DNA of 64,000 bases, from positions 64,252,256-64,316,255 of the forward strand of contig NC_039364.1 in NCBI RefSeq assembly GCF_003573695.1. Direction: 5' to 3'. A model generated the notes under the pieces. The model was not told the DNA's origin, searched no databases, and saw only the letters and a list, made by a program, of their open reading frames with translations. This DNA comes from Papaver somniferum. Lineage: Eukaryota > Streptophyta > Magnoliopsida > Ranunculales > Papaveraceae. Position numbers and translations under genes: made by a program. Positions 1-10,142 of this stretch are shown here, in pieces. Position 1 is the stretch's first letter; each line of letters starts with the position of its first letter.

Positions 1-1041
1 AGCTAAGACACGGTTGTAGTACCGAACATGTGCAGCAGGGTCGCTGGATCCATCATAGCATTCGAACGTCGGGACAGGGAATTTCAGTGGAATAGGGGTG
101 TTGGCCAAGCGATGCGTTAGGGGCGTGGAGTTAGCTTCTCTCATGACCTCTTCTAACCTTCCCCCACCTTGTTTATTTCTTAATTGCCTGATCTCTGCCA
201 TCATCTCATCTCGTAGTTCCTCCATTGCGCGTTGGTGCTCTAAATTCTTCAGCTCATTACCGTCTGACTCTCCATCGTCATAATCCGGGTCGGATATGCT
301 ACGTCTCCTTGTCACGTCTTCATTAGCCGCTAGGACGACTCTACAGTCTTGGTTTGGCTCTGGTGCTTTGGAGCTTGCTTCATCAAGTTGTTGGCTGGTC
401 TTCGTGCTTAGAGCAATCCGCTCCTTTAAATCTTGATTTTCTCTGGCCAACAGAGCTACAGCTTCTGCGTAAACCTGCTGGTTCTTCCTCAGTTCCTCAA
501 GCTCAGCCATTAGTCGGTGTGATTGGTTGGACCCCTGATTGGGAGTCCCAGCGCATGCCGCTACAGCCGTGGTGCCGCCCTCCTCCATGGTCTGTACTAA
601 AGGTGGCAGGGGTTCAGCTTCGGTTGCTGGTGTTTCCAAATTGGAGTGAGCGCCCCTATGCGGTGCCAGAGCCGCCGGTATGGTTTGATTCTGATTATTT
701 GTTAGCGGCATTCCAAAGGTTAGCAGGTGCGCGGGTTGGAATGTTCTGGATTCATCCACCCTTTCTCTTGGTTGATTAATTTGACTCATGGCGAAGGTAT
801 TGCTAGCCTCCGCAGCCTTCGGAGCTACCGCAGCCTCCCCGTACTTTATCGTTGCTGCTCTGAGAGCCGCCGCTGCAACTGAATTAGCGTTCATGGGTGA
901 AGTGATTTCTGCAGTATCTTGCCTTCGATTGGTCACTTTAGCTTTATCTCCTTTTTGCTTGCTTCGGGTGATGATCGGGGTTGTCCTGGGCGTTTCTTTT
1001 GACAAAGCTTTGGATTTTCCTGCTTCCTGCGTCTTTTCCAT
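1..1041 (-). CDS. Ty3/gypsy gag polyprotein, 5' part (runs off window)
   Basis: Reading leftward from an ATG at 1039-1041, the minus strand is open to the window edge, about 347 codons with no stop. The N-terminal ~110 residues are rich in Lys, Ala and Thr. A coiled-coil-like stretch of Glu, Leu and Arg follows, then an acidic patch (DPDYDDGESD). The reading ends in the block PLKFPVPTFECYDGSSDP, which resembles the start of the retrotransposon gag domain of plant Ty3/gypsy elements. Capsid protein is the expected role. It lies 3' of a leader, a primer-binding site and an LTR on the same strand, the right order for the 5' end of a minus-strand element. The absence of stops suggests a fairly young copy. 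Zinc knuckle and pol would lie outside the window. Assignment to the Tat/Ogre branch is possible but not shown. Confidence 0.8.
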   Translation of the reverse strand, partial: MEKTQEAGKSKALSKETPRTTPIITRSKQKGDKAKVTNRRQDTAEITSPMNANSVAAAALRAATIKYGEAAVAPKAAEASNTFAMSQINQPRERVDESRTFQPAHLLTFGMPLTNNQNQTIPAALAPHRGAHSNLETPATEAEPLPPLVQTMEEGGTTAVAACAGTPNQGSNQSHRLMAELEELRKNQQVYAEAVALLARENQDLKERIALSTKTSQQLDEASSKAPEPNQDCRVVLAANEDVTRRRSISDPDYDDGESDGNELKNLEHQRAMEELRDEMMAEIRQLRNKQGGGRLEEVMREANSTPLTHRLANTPIPLKFPVPTFECYDGSSDPAAHVRYYNRVLA

Positions 1042-1478
1042 CACGTGCCCTTTTGTTGATACTGAAATCTCGCGTAAACTTGCCTTATTTACTCAAACAC
1101 GTTCTCTCTGCATAAGTTATTTCAAACAACAGAAACGGGAATATCCGCGTGAAGCGGGTTAGTTGGCGAAATACAATTTTTCAAGAGGGAATTAATCCCG
1201 CGGGCTATAAAATAGGTTAGGCGTTAGAGTTTTATTAAAGGCGATCCTTAGTATAAAAACTACGAAAATTGTAAATCCGATGGATTAGAACAATAACCCG
1301 CTTAGAACAATAACTCTTATCGAAGACCAAAGGTGGGTTTTTGAACATAATACAGTTGACGAATGATCTATACGGTCCGAGCTGATAAAATCAGAGCAAT
1401 CATATGCCAAATTAAAATGAAATCACAGGACAAGATAAATCTTTTACCGGGACGAAGTCCCTGTTTCTAGCACCAAAT
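1042..1478 (-). other. Leader and primer-binding site of the minus-strand Ty3 element
   Basis: About 430 bp lie between the LTR end and the gag ATG. On the minus strand the LTR-like end ...GCCCACA is followed after a few bases by TGGTGCTAGAAACAGGGA (1476 down to about 1459). This has the position and TGG start of a plant Ty3 primer-binding site. I did not identify the tRNA. No coding frame is evident. Confidence 0.55.
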
Positions 1479-1575
1479 TGTGGGCACACGAACCACGTGG
1501 GTGTCCGAACGCTCACAATCAATTAAAATTGTGGGCACACGAACCACGTGGGTGTCCGAACGCTCACAATCAATT
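1478..1575. repeat. Tandem duplication, period 51 bp, at the LTR end
   Basis: A segment of about 46 bp beginning TTGTGGGCACACGAACC and ending CTCACAATCAATT occurs twice in direct orientation, at 1478 and 1529, separated by a few A/T bases. The copies look almost identical. The repeat contains the probable terminus of the LTR, so the element may have two candidate LTR ends. Confidence 0.85.
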
Positions 1576-2432
1576 TTTAACATCTAAGGAGATTATGATG
1601 ATGGTACCCTGGTGTTGATTCATTGGCTCAAAACCTTCGGGTTTATCATGGCCTCCTCCAACCACTCCAGGCGTGGCGTTTGTGCATGGGATATAAGTAT
1701 TAAGGAAAACAAAACATATAAGCAAACACGTGCGGAGCTAAATGAATGTAAAGTGCTGAAATGTAAATAAGACCAAGGTTTACGTGGTTCAGCACTAAGG
1801 CCTACATCCACGGGATTTGTTGTTCTACTATGTTCTTCACGGTTACACGAATAGTTGAATGATTTTTTGGGTTTGCACGTTTCTCTCCTCTAAGGGATTA
1901 ACTTACCTTTACTATTTCTCTCTCTCTCTCTCTCCTTCCCTTCCTGATGTATTCGATCTCCCTTCCTCTTGTTGGAGATTGGGTATTTATAAGGTTAGAA
2001 CGTGGGACCCATCTCTGAAGACCGTTGGAACCTTATCTTCTTGTGTCCTTGCGTCCATCACGCGGAGGTCTGCGTTTCCCCCTTGATCCCGCAGAGGCAT
2101 CCTCGCTCGTTCCACAGGTTGGTCGACACGTACAGTGCTCAGAGTGTTTAATGTGGGTAGTTGAGGGGTCTGCTCGTGTCATACAAGTGTCTTCTGCCCG
2201 TGTCAGCTAACTTTCTCTCCACCGTTGATCTTAGCTCCTCTTTTGGGGATGAGATAAAGTAACTCCTCGGGGTTTATTTGGTGTTTCGTGACCCATCATG
2301 TTTTGATGTTTTTGGCTTGCATGCTTTCCACGTGCCTCTTTATATACACGTGTCTGATAGTGAGATATATGTGTACACAGATGATGTACTGAGGTGCTAA
2401 ATATATAGTCGCATGACATGTAGCACGATACA
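1479..2432 (-). mobile_element. 5' LTR of the minus-strand Ty3/gypsy element (outer end uncertain)
   Basis: The right-hand end on the minus strand (1479, ...CACA) sits next to the primer-binding site. The other end is uncertain. A TGTATCGTGC start at 2432 on the minus strand would give TG...CA ends and a 954 bp LTR. The second LTR is outside the window, so the terminal repeat and target-site duplication cannot be checked. A TATA box lies inside on the minus strand. Confidence 0.45.
1984..1997 (-). promoter_or_regulatory. Putative LTR TATA box
   Basis: The minus strand reads CCTTATAAATACCC here. It lies about 500 bp upstream of the LTR/PBS boundary in the orientation of the gag gene, a plausible place for an LTR promoter. 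Confidence 0.45.
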
Positions 2433-3479
2433 CTATGGCTTAATTGAGGGTATAAAATAGCAAGTTGCGGTGTGCCCTAAAAAGTATCGCTAAGGTTTAG
2501 CATTAGCCTATAGTGGCGTTGAAATTAGCCTAGTAGGATGAGATCCCAGAAATGTCCTAATATATTTGGCATGAGTTGCAGCAGTTGAAATTAGGTGTTA
2601 TCATGGTCGTTGGCGTAGTATAGCATGGCGTGACCTAATATGGCATTAGGGTTTGTCACGCCATGGCCTAATACAGTGCGAGCGCTTACCTGACAAGCTG
2701 CGGCTTTAATATGTTCGGCCTTAGCTACGGTAGCTGAGATAGGAATGGTGGGGCCATAACTTGGCCACGGTCATAACCAGTTAAGCCATGACCCATTGGA
2801 GACGTTGTGTCATATCCTGGACCGTGGCATGTGGCACGTTTTGGTCGTAAGGTGGCGCTGAGATTATCTTATCAAGTTGCGGCCTTGAAAGTGGCGTACA
2901 TGCTCAGAGCTACTCACGATGATTGAGACCAAAATAGTTGGATCTCATGTTAGCCATGGGAATCTTAGACATGTGTACAACATTGTATCATGTTTGCGGT
3001 CAACCATGTAGATTGAGCCAACATACCTTTGGTAATGGCTCGGTATCGGCCGGTTAGGGCACAACTTGGCCATAGCCAATTATACGAGAATTAGGGTTTG
3101 GCTTTAATTTTATCATGGCCTTTAGAATATCCGTGGAGTATTTATCTCAACTTAGATGAGAGAGTTGAGAGTTTCGATTGTGATTAAATTTTCATAACCA
3201 CGTAGGTTAGGATTGCTCCTAGTTTTTAGGGTTAATGGACTTGGTTGGTCATTAAGTCACAGGGCATTGACAATGACTTTATTGCAGCTAAGTTAGGATT
3301 AGCTAGAGCTAAGTATAGATTGGACGGATCTAGGCTAATATCAAATTCTTCTAAGTCGTTAATTGGTCATGCCCCCCAACAATGTATTAGGGTTTTGCAA
3401 ACTAGGCCACCGCGTGTTTATGGCCTATAGGGTAATATGGACTTGTCCATATATATCTATCCAAGGTCCCAAAAAAGTC
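2433..3479. other. Repeat-rich DNA without a convincing gene
   Basis: There is no long open frame. The stretch has many near-repeated words (GGCCATAACTTGGCCA, TTGCGGC, CATGGCCT), and one ~116 bp segment recurs 2 kb downstream. It is probably decayed LTR or untranslated retrotransposon sequence. Confidence 0.5.
2698..2813. repeat. Dispersed direct repeat, copy A (~116 bp)
   Basis: The segment starts TGCGGCTTTAATATGTTCGG and ends in GAGACGTTGTG.CATATC. It recurs in the same orientation at about 4680-4797 with only a handful of substitutions. Neither copy has an open frame. Confidence 0.85.
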
Positions 3480-3810
3480 GTGATATATATATTCCATGGA
3501 CTTGGTCGTGACTGGCCAAGGTCTCACGGGTCACAACAGCTACGCCACGGCCGGCCAGGCTGTAGTAAGTCTACTAGTGGAGTTACTTTCAGCTTTCCAA
3601 GGCAATTTGGCGTAGCAAGCTATGCCATGGACTTGGTCGTGGATGTCCAAGGTCACATGAGGTATGATAACTATGCCATGGACTTGGCTGTGGCTGGCCA
3701 AGGTCCCATGAGCCATGGACTTGGCCGTGGCTGGCCAAGGTCCCATGAGCCATTTTTACCCGTGTCATGGACTTGGCCATGGTTGGCCAAGGTCCCATGA
3801 GTTGTGATAT
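3480..3810. repeat. Degenerate tandem repeat with GGACTTGG...TGGCCAAGG units
   Basis: At least five units occur in a row, each built on CATGGACTTGG, CCGTGGCTGGCCAAGG and TCCCATGAG, with spacing of about 45-70 bp. The two most similar units lie at about 3675-3745. CCATGG and TGGCCA make the units partly palindromic. Open frames on both strands here simply reflect the repeat. Confidence 0.8.
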
Positions 3811-4679
3811 CTGAAACAATTCTATAATTCATGTTCTTGTCAAAAACTCACCATCAATATTAGAACAATAATGTGTTTCGTGGTAAGCACAAGATGGTGA
3901 TAATAGTATTAAAGAATTCAAAATTTACAAGTAGAATGACAGTTACTTAACTGTATTTGTGTGATATCCAACTGTTGAGGATTCTTGGAGGCGGAGCGCG
4001 AGCATCGCTTGGTGTTGGATGGCTTCATCTTGACATGAGAGCTACTTGGGAGTACTTGAAAAAAATAGGCGCACTTCTTGACTTAGGTAAGTTTACCGAG
4101 ACTATATATAATCTTGTAAGATTATCTTGACAGGCCCGTAACTAAAAATCTTGCATAGGTGGAGAGGGCATATGTTACGGGCGTCAAACCAACCTTCAAA
4201 GATTTATTTCCTTAGCAATTCTCTTTTCAAGAGTTTCATGTTTCATTGAGATACCCGGATTTTGTGGTCTTATTTGCTGGGAGTTTAGGTAGGTAGATTT
4301 TCCTTTCGGATGATTGGAGAAGGATTTTTCTAAAATATAGGGAAATAAGATTTTTAATTGAATTAAATGAAATCCTAATTATGAAGGCAAGGCGTTACAG
4401 ACATTTTGGAGGAATTACAAAGTTACGTAAAACAGGAAAATATTGTTAAGGGTGATAAAGTGCTTAGGCGTTTATAGCTTTAAGCCACTTTTCATATGTG
4501 AGCACCCCCAAAAAAATTTATAGTATCCACCTAATATGGTTTCAACAACCAGGTATAGTTTTTTCTCCAGAAGAGGTGGTAATTTTATCGACTATGTCGT
4601 CGATTTGGAAAAGATCGGGTTTTGGTATCTCATATTAACACGCCTTCAGGAGGATTGGTGTGACGGACCGACCAATATG
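3811..4679. other. Intergenic, no gene recognised
   Basis: AT-rich DNA with stops in all frames. I see no domain, RNA gene or transposon end that I can support. Confidence 0.5.
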
Positions 4680-4797
4680 ATGCGGCTTTAATATGTTCGG
4701 CCTTAGCCACGGTAGCTGAGATAGGAATTGTGGGGCCATAACTTGGCCACGGTCATAACCAGTTAAGCCGTGACCCATTTGAGACGTTGTGGCATAT
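4680..4797. repeat. Dispersed direct repeat, copy B
   Basis: This is the second copy of the segment at 2698-2813. The copies match through the central GTGGGGCCATAACTTGGCCA. Homology stops soon after the CATATC block, where copy A continues into different sequence. Confidence 0.85.
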
Positions 4798-5044
4798 CTT
4801 GTACCTAAGATGGCGTAATATACTTTCAATGCAATGCCAAATATGAGAAAATATGAAAACCTCCATTCATTTTGGAACTAAAAATAGACCCTAAACCTTT
4901 AGCAAAACTGGGGTGGAGGGATAAATGGTATTATATGTGAAATAACATAATACTACTTAACCAACATTGGATGTTATACTAGCTTCAACACCTACAACTG
5001 TAATCTATGATCACATTAATATATTCCAACAAGTTCTGTTATAA

Positions 5045-5866
5045 TTAGAGCATTAGATGGAGTTCCCAAGCCTAAATCACTTCCTTCGGGGTTGATTTTA
5101 CGTCTCACTAGTATATCTCATATTCATCCTGTAACATTTACTGCTTCTATCTTATCTTTTGTTGAACCTAAAAATTATAAAAGTGTTTGTAAGAATCCTA
5201 AATGGCAATAGGTTATGAACAAAGAATTTCATATTTTTGTTGAAAATGATACTTGGGATTGGTTCCTTGGGTCATCTTATAGTATCTTGGATTGAAAATA
5301 ATTATATAAGGACAAAATACACTTAGATGGTTTGAATAAGAGGTTCAATGATGGGATAGTGGACAAAGAATATGATTATTTAGATGATATGAACTATAAT
5401 AAAACTTGTAGTCCAGTAGTCTAGGCTACAACTATTAAGTGCATTCTTACTAATGCTTTCTCCGGAAAATATTGCATGGTGTGTTAGCAATTGGATGTTT
5501 CCAGTATATTTTATATGACTTTCTCTAAGTGATCCGTTCATAAGGATAAACATGTTGGTTCTTTATATCACACTCATGTTTCCAAGCTCAAGAGGTCTTT
5601 CTACGAACTTAAGCAAGCTCTAAGAGCTTGGTTTATTTAGTTTTGCAGTGATCTGGTCTCTTATGGGGTTTTTAAGTCAACTTAGGAATGCTTTATGCTT
5701 GTATACAATACTAGCTGTCCAATTGATGTTTTACTTTTCTATGTTGATGACATTATTTTCTCTTGTTCCATAAATGTATTTTCAATATACTTTTATTATA
5801 TTCAGTTTCCGCAACATTAGTTCCCGGTGAAGTACTTGGACTTTCGCATTACTTCCTTGTGTTAGA
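5045..5866 (+). pseudogene. Ty1/copia reverse transcriptase remnant
   Basis: With stops and frameshifts, the plus strand still shows the copia RT order. A conserved N-terminal block comes first (FTASILSFVEPKNYKSV, then NDTWDWF). It is followed by KTCSPVV (expected SPVVK) and QLDVSS (QLDV.NAF). Next come HVSKLKRSFYELKQALRAW (the KL.KSLYGLKQ.PR.W block) and LLFYVDDIIFS, which carries the YVDD catalytic motif. Gag, integrase and RNase H are not seen beside it. In-frame stops follow NPKWQ, SPVV and AWFI among others. The sequence breaks at an LTR-like TGTTAGAAA block. It is non-functional. Confidence 0.85.
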
Positions 5867-5871
5867 AACAA

Positions 5872-5962
5872 TCCCACATCACTTAGATCCTTGTTATTTG
5901 TGAATTAAAAAGCCTTGGGCAACCGTATCCTTGCAATCCGGTGTTCGAGGATAGTTAGGCCC
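5872..5962 (+). repeat. Short LTR-like repeat, copy 1, interrupted by the long-LTR element
   Basis: TGTTAGAAACAATCCCACATC ... GGATAGTTAGGCCC closely resembles the block at 16425-16538. The first copy is cut at GGCCC, where the 10 kb element inserted. The start resembles TGTTAGAAA-type plant LTR ends. Confidence 0.6.
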
Positions 5963-8619
5963 TGTTGATGGTGGATTTTCATTTGAGGCTAAAATTGTAA
6001 AAGCCAAAATTACGCGCTGACATCCTGCAAAGGATAAAGCCACTAATAAAATGATGAATACTTCTTCACTTTGCTAATTCATCCAGGTTGGAGCATGTAG
6101 CAACAAATCCCATATACCCTATGAATTTATAACATTATCAATTAATGCATGACCAGCCTCGTATTTCCTGTGTTGTTCCCGCGGAACTCTCATTATTAGT
6201 GCGACATGACGATTGAGTGTTACTCTCAGCAAAGGAACACGAATCTCCAAGTATTAATAGTGAGGCATGCACGAAATACACGTACAGGATACATCTTTCG
6301 GTGTGTTATACTAACCCGATTGAGCATATTTGAATTTGAACTGTCCATATCAGTCTCAGAAACAATCATGACCACGCAAGTTGGCCGCACGATTTAACCA
6401 GCCCTAGACGATCCTCAGCAGGAGCAGGATACTACATTAATGACCACCAACAGGCCCACTTATGCCCTGGTCGTTCGAATACCTACCATGCCTCCCAAAC
6501 TACCACCGAACACCAGCCTGAAGTTGGATGTCCAGACTGGTATGGAGCAGCTTGGAGGAATCGTACAAACAAAGGCTGCCTATGGCAGTCTCAAGTTCAA
6601 CACGTCCATCCAACTTCACCGGCGTGGTTGGACGGCGTGGATCATCCCAAAGCCGGTCGAACAAGCGCAGTGGTGTACACCGGCGGACCTTCTTCCTACC
6701 TGCATGACCGACTCTTCCTTAACCTGACCAGATTGTAATATACGTTTGTCCGAAGTTGTGTCAGCGTGAAGAATTGAGGGTCGCAGGAAATTCCACTAAA
6801 GGTCCCAAATTGATCACGACCATCCAATTTCACCGGCATGATTAAATGGCTTAGATCGGATCCATGGCCACCAGGCAGGTATTGGCGCGTTCACCACCGG
6901 CCCAACATGGGCCCCACATGGTCGGCCTCCCCAAAAGAGAAGCGTGGCTTGCCAATTTTTCCAGCCAAAGTATCGTGGACGTGAAACCCTAATTAGGGTT
7001 TGCGGCACATCACATGTGTCGCAAATCAGTCTCAACCATCCATCTTCGCAGGCATAGATGGAGGGTGTAGATGTAGATTCAAAGGGCCCAAAGCATGTCA
7101 ACACAATCGTCATGGGCCCGCCTACATACATGACTAATCGGTCAAGACCAACTATGGTTGGTCGTCTCGATTTGTGCGCCCAAACCAGGCATGGCCACGC
7201 GTTTTCAACTTCAAATCGATCTCGACCACTCAACTTTGTCGGACATCTTCACGGGACAGTAACGTACGGACGTGTACACTGTCCTGGTGACTGCACGCCT
7301 GACTGATCGTCCAAGACCGACCATGGTTGGTCATCTCGAAACGCGCGCCCGAAGTAGGCACGACATGCGGTCTTCAATTCCTTTGCGGCATGGGAATTCT
7401 GTCGCAAATCAATCTCAGCCACTCCTATTTGCCAAACAAATTGAGTGGCTTAGATTGCATCTCCATGGGACAGTGAGGTATAGACACCTACACCAGCATG
7501 CTATCTACACGTATGCCCAATCGGCCCTGCCAAAAACGTGTCCCATGCTTGGATTCGAACAAGCTAAAGGTTGGTGTTCGAGCACCTCCAAAACCCTAAT
7601 CCGACGGTCGCATACGTGGGTCGCAAGCCATCTCGTCCGTCCGACTTCACCAGCTTGGACGGACATCCGAAGACAGGAGTTAGGCGACCAGTGAGGCATC
7701 ACTACGATCGTCGTCCACCACTCTTCCACACAAAGTGATCGGCCAAGTCAGGACTTACCTGTACAACCTCCAAACGATCACTCGAAGATGGCTGGACGTG
7801 ATGCTATTTTAAGATGCTTAATCCGCGACTTACTCCGTTAAGCCTTAAAACAGCGATGCTTCACACATGCTGAATATATTCGATGCATTACCTGCATAAA
7901 ATACACACGATACTTCACAAGTATCGACTTCCTAAATAACTTAGTTATTTAATATAACATTACATGCTAATTTTTGTGGGTCCCACGATCCACACATTCG
8001 AGACATCAAACATGTCACAAACTGGGGGATACTTACTGGGGTATTGGTCTGGCGGTTTACAGCGTGCAGCGCACGACGTGCCATTACAAGAACGTGTCAG
8101 GAAGACATGGACGGTTAGTGATGATGGGAGAAGTTGGCAAGACTGATCGTGTGACACTAACACACGCAACTCCACTACTCCATCACTCCACTTTTTCCAC
8201 TTCCCATGAGAGACATGGGTTAGGCTCAGTGACTTGTATAAATAGGTTCTCCTCCATATTTCCAAGGCAGAACAAGACAACAGAAACCAAGTATTGATAC
8301 AATCGTATTCCAACACCAGAACGGATAGCTTTCATTCTGTAAGCCAGTTCATCTTTTTGATACAAGTCATACACAGCCAACACCTTCACAATCTCAACAC
8401 CTTCTTCGCTTCCCTCCCTAAGATCAACCACATATCCTTCACTTTATGACCGAAGCAAGTCTGGAACGGCCATTTCTTGGTTTAGGCCAGAGTTGTACAG
8501 ATTGATTTCTCGAATTACAAGCACTCCGGTGCAATGCATTTGTTTAGGGTTTAGATTCATTTCTCATCCACACACCCCAAATTACCAAAACCGGCAGAAA
8601 TAATTTTCACACATAAACA
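5963..8619 (+). repeat. 5' LTR (2657 bp)
   Basis: The LTR begins TGTTGATGG and ends CATAAACA, next to the PBS. The part from 6404 matches 13977-16210. It contains internal diverged repeats. For example, a block reading GACCAACTATGGTTGGTCGT at about 7147 recurs as GACCGACCATGGTTGGTCAT at about 7316, and GTCGCAAATCA blocks recur. Many short open frames on both strands come from these repeats and have no recognisable domains. Confidence 0.85.
8237..8244 (+). promoter_or_regulatory. TATA box of the 5' LTR
   Basis: GACTTGTATAAATAGGTTC is a strong TATA context conserved in the 3' LTR (15828-15835). It lies about 380 bp before the LTR end, a reasonable place for the U3/R boundary. Confidence 0.65.
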
Positions 8620-8620
8620 A

Positions 8621-8640
8621 TTGGCGACCACGGTGGGAGA
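8621..8640 (+). other. Primer-binding site
   Basis: TTGGCGACCACGGTGGGAGA begins two bases after the LTR terminus. TGGCGAC-type primer-binding sites are common in plant Ty3 elements. The exact tRNA was not determined. Confidence 0.7.
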
Positions 8641-8768
8641 TTAATCTCTCGGTTGCAAAATTGAATTCTCAATATTCATTCCAACCTTCTCAATTTTAGG
8701 GATAGATCTTGGTTTCGATTTAATCATTAACCTATTCATCTTCGGTTTTCATCTCGGTTTTCATCTCA

Positions 8769-9705
8769 CGATGTATCTTCACCCGCTAGATTCTTCGGAA
8801 ACCATAAATGATTCAGATATCATGGGAAGTGCGGCTAGAATGCTGGAGGATGTCCTGGCAAATCAAGTTGGTATGCTAAAAGGCATATCGAAACCTTCCG
8901 CCTTTTTAATGATATAGCAGCTCAATTACAAGAAATATCGGCAAGCATTTACCCAGACAATGCAAGAAATGTTGAATCCTTATCTAAAAGTCATGCCTTT
9001 ACCAGTGGAGATACAGAGAGAGAGCGCCACAGGGGACTTAAGAAAGACGAACAACATGGTCCAGCTGACGACAGAGACTCGAGACAACTCCATAGAAGAA
9101 AAGACTTTTCCGGGATGCCATAACGTCTGCCGGATAAAGAAAAGGAACTTGTAGCTTACGGAGCCTTGCTGGAAGATTTGTATCTCAAGACTCTTGCCGA
9201 AGCTCAGAAGACTGCCCAATCCACAACGACCTTTCAACCAAGTGAAGAAATGCTCGAGGAAGGAGAGATCAATCAAGGAACACGTGAGTACAGAAGATTG
9301 GAGCGTTCAATTCATTTACTCAGCAGTGATATTACGACGCCTTCCGCATTCCGTCACCCGGTCAAGTGATCCGCGGATATGATGACACACACTGGTCTTC
9401 CAACTCCGTCTCCGAAGCATGTTTCACATCAAAGCCACATAGAGATGTCACGACGTCCACTAGCGCAAGAATAACTAGACTCAAGGTACCTGCATTTCCC
9501 GTTCCCAATGAAAAAGATTTTGGAGATGTTGGAGGCGTGGGTACGAAACGGAGAGGTGGAGCTGCCTCCTGTATGGCGTCCACCGACCGATCAAGAAATA
9601 ATGCATCCGAGATATTGTCATTATCACAGGTTCCTTCACCACCCTACCAGTGAATGCAACTCCTTGAAACTCATTGTTCAGAAGAAGCTTAATTCAGGAG
9701 AGTAG
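8769..9705 (+). pseudogene. Gag-like region of the long-LTR element
   Basis: An ATG at 8771 opens a frame (MYLHPLDSS...) that shifts near 8885 into HIETFRLFNDIAAQLQEISA. It continues through a charged, probably coiled-coil stretch (ERERHRGLKKDEQ) with a stop near 9120, then LLEDLYLKTLAEAQK. A later frame (about 9508-9705) carries PPTDQEIMHPRYCHYHRFLH, HPTSEC and LKLIVQKKLNSGE. This C..H...C block resembles the nucleic-acid-binding end of gag in plant Ty3-related and non-autonomous elements. At least two frameshifts and two stops make it non-coding now. Pol does not follow. Confidence 0.65.
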
Positions 9706-10142
9706 CTTTCCCTCTTTGAAAATTAGTGCGGACGATTTCCTTGGAGAGGTTGCTCGGGAAGATTCAGTTTCGTGCAAATGAGGCTCCAAAGAGCAAGTAA
9801 GTTCTATCAAACAATTTTACGACAAAGATAGTTTTAAAATTTACTGGGGACTTGACATCCCACACACAGAGAAAGAGATTCGATGATCAAACATCATGTT
9901 TGTTTCCTTTTCACACGATGTTTACAATTTCATGTGGCATGTATAATCATTCGTAACCAAGATGCAAATTCTATTTAGAATAATCTCTTTCAGAAAATCA
10001 ATTGTTCACAAAACTATCTCAAAAACCAATTCAAAATTCAACCACCTATTAGTTCAAAACCTGAAATCAAATTGTGAAAGGAAATCCTCACGATCACTCA
10101 AAAGCATCTAAAGAAAGAACACAAGTAGGCGGCACGAATCCT
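9706..10142. other. Spacer between gag-like region and PMD gene
   Basis: About 440 bp of AT-rich sequence with no frame or domain. It lies between the 3' ends of two convergent genes. Confidence 0.5.

Noticed and set aside
6206..8431. Many open frames of 60-140 codons in the 5' LTR (and the same in the 3' LTR)
   Set aside because: They occur in all frames, follow the internal repeats, differ in length between the two LTR copies, and show no recognisable domain.
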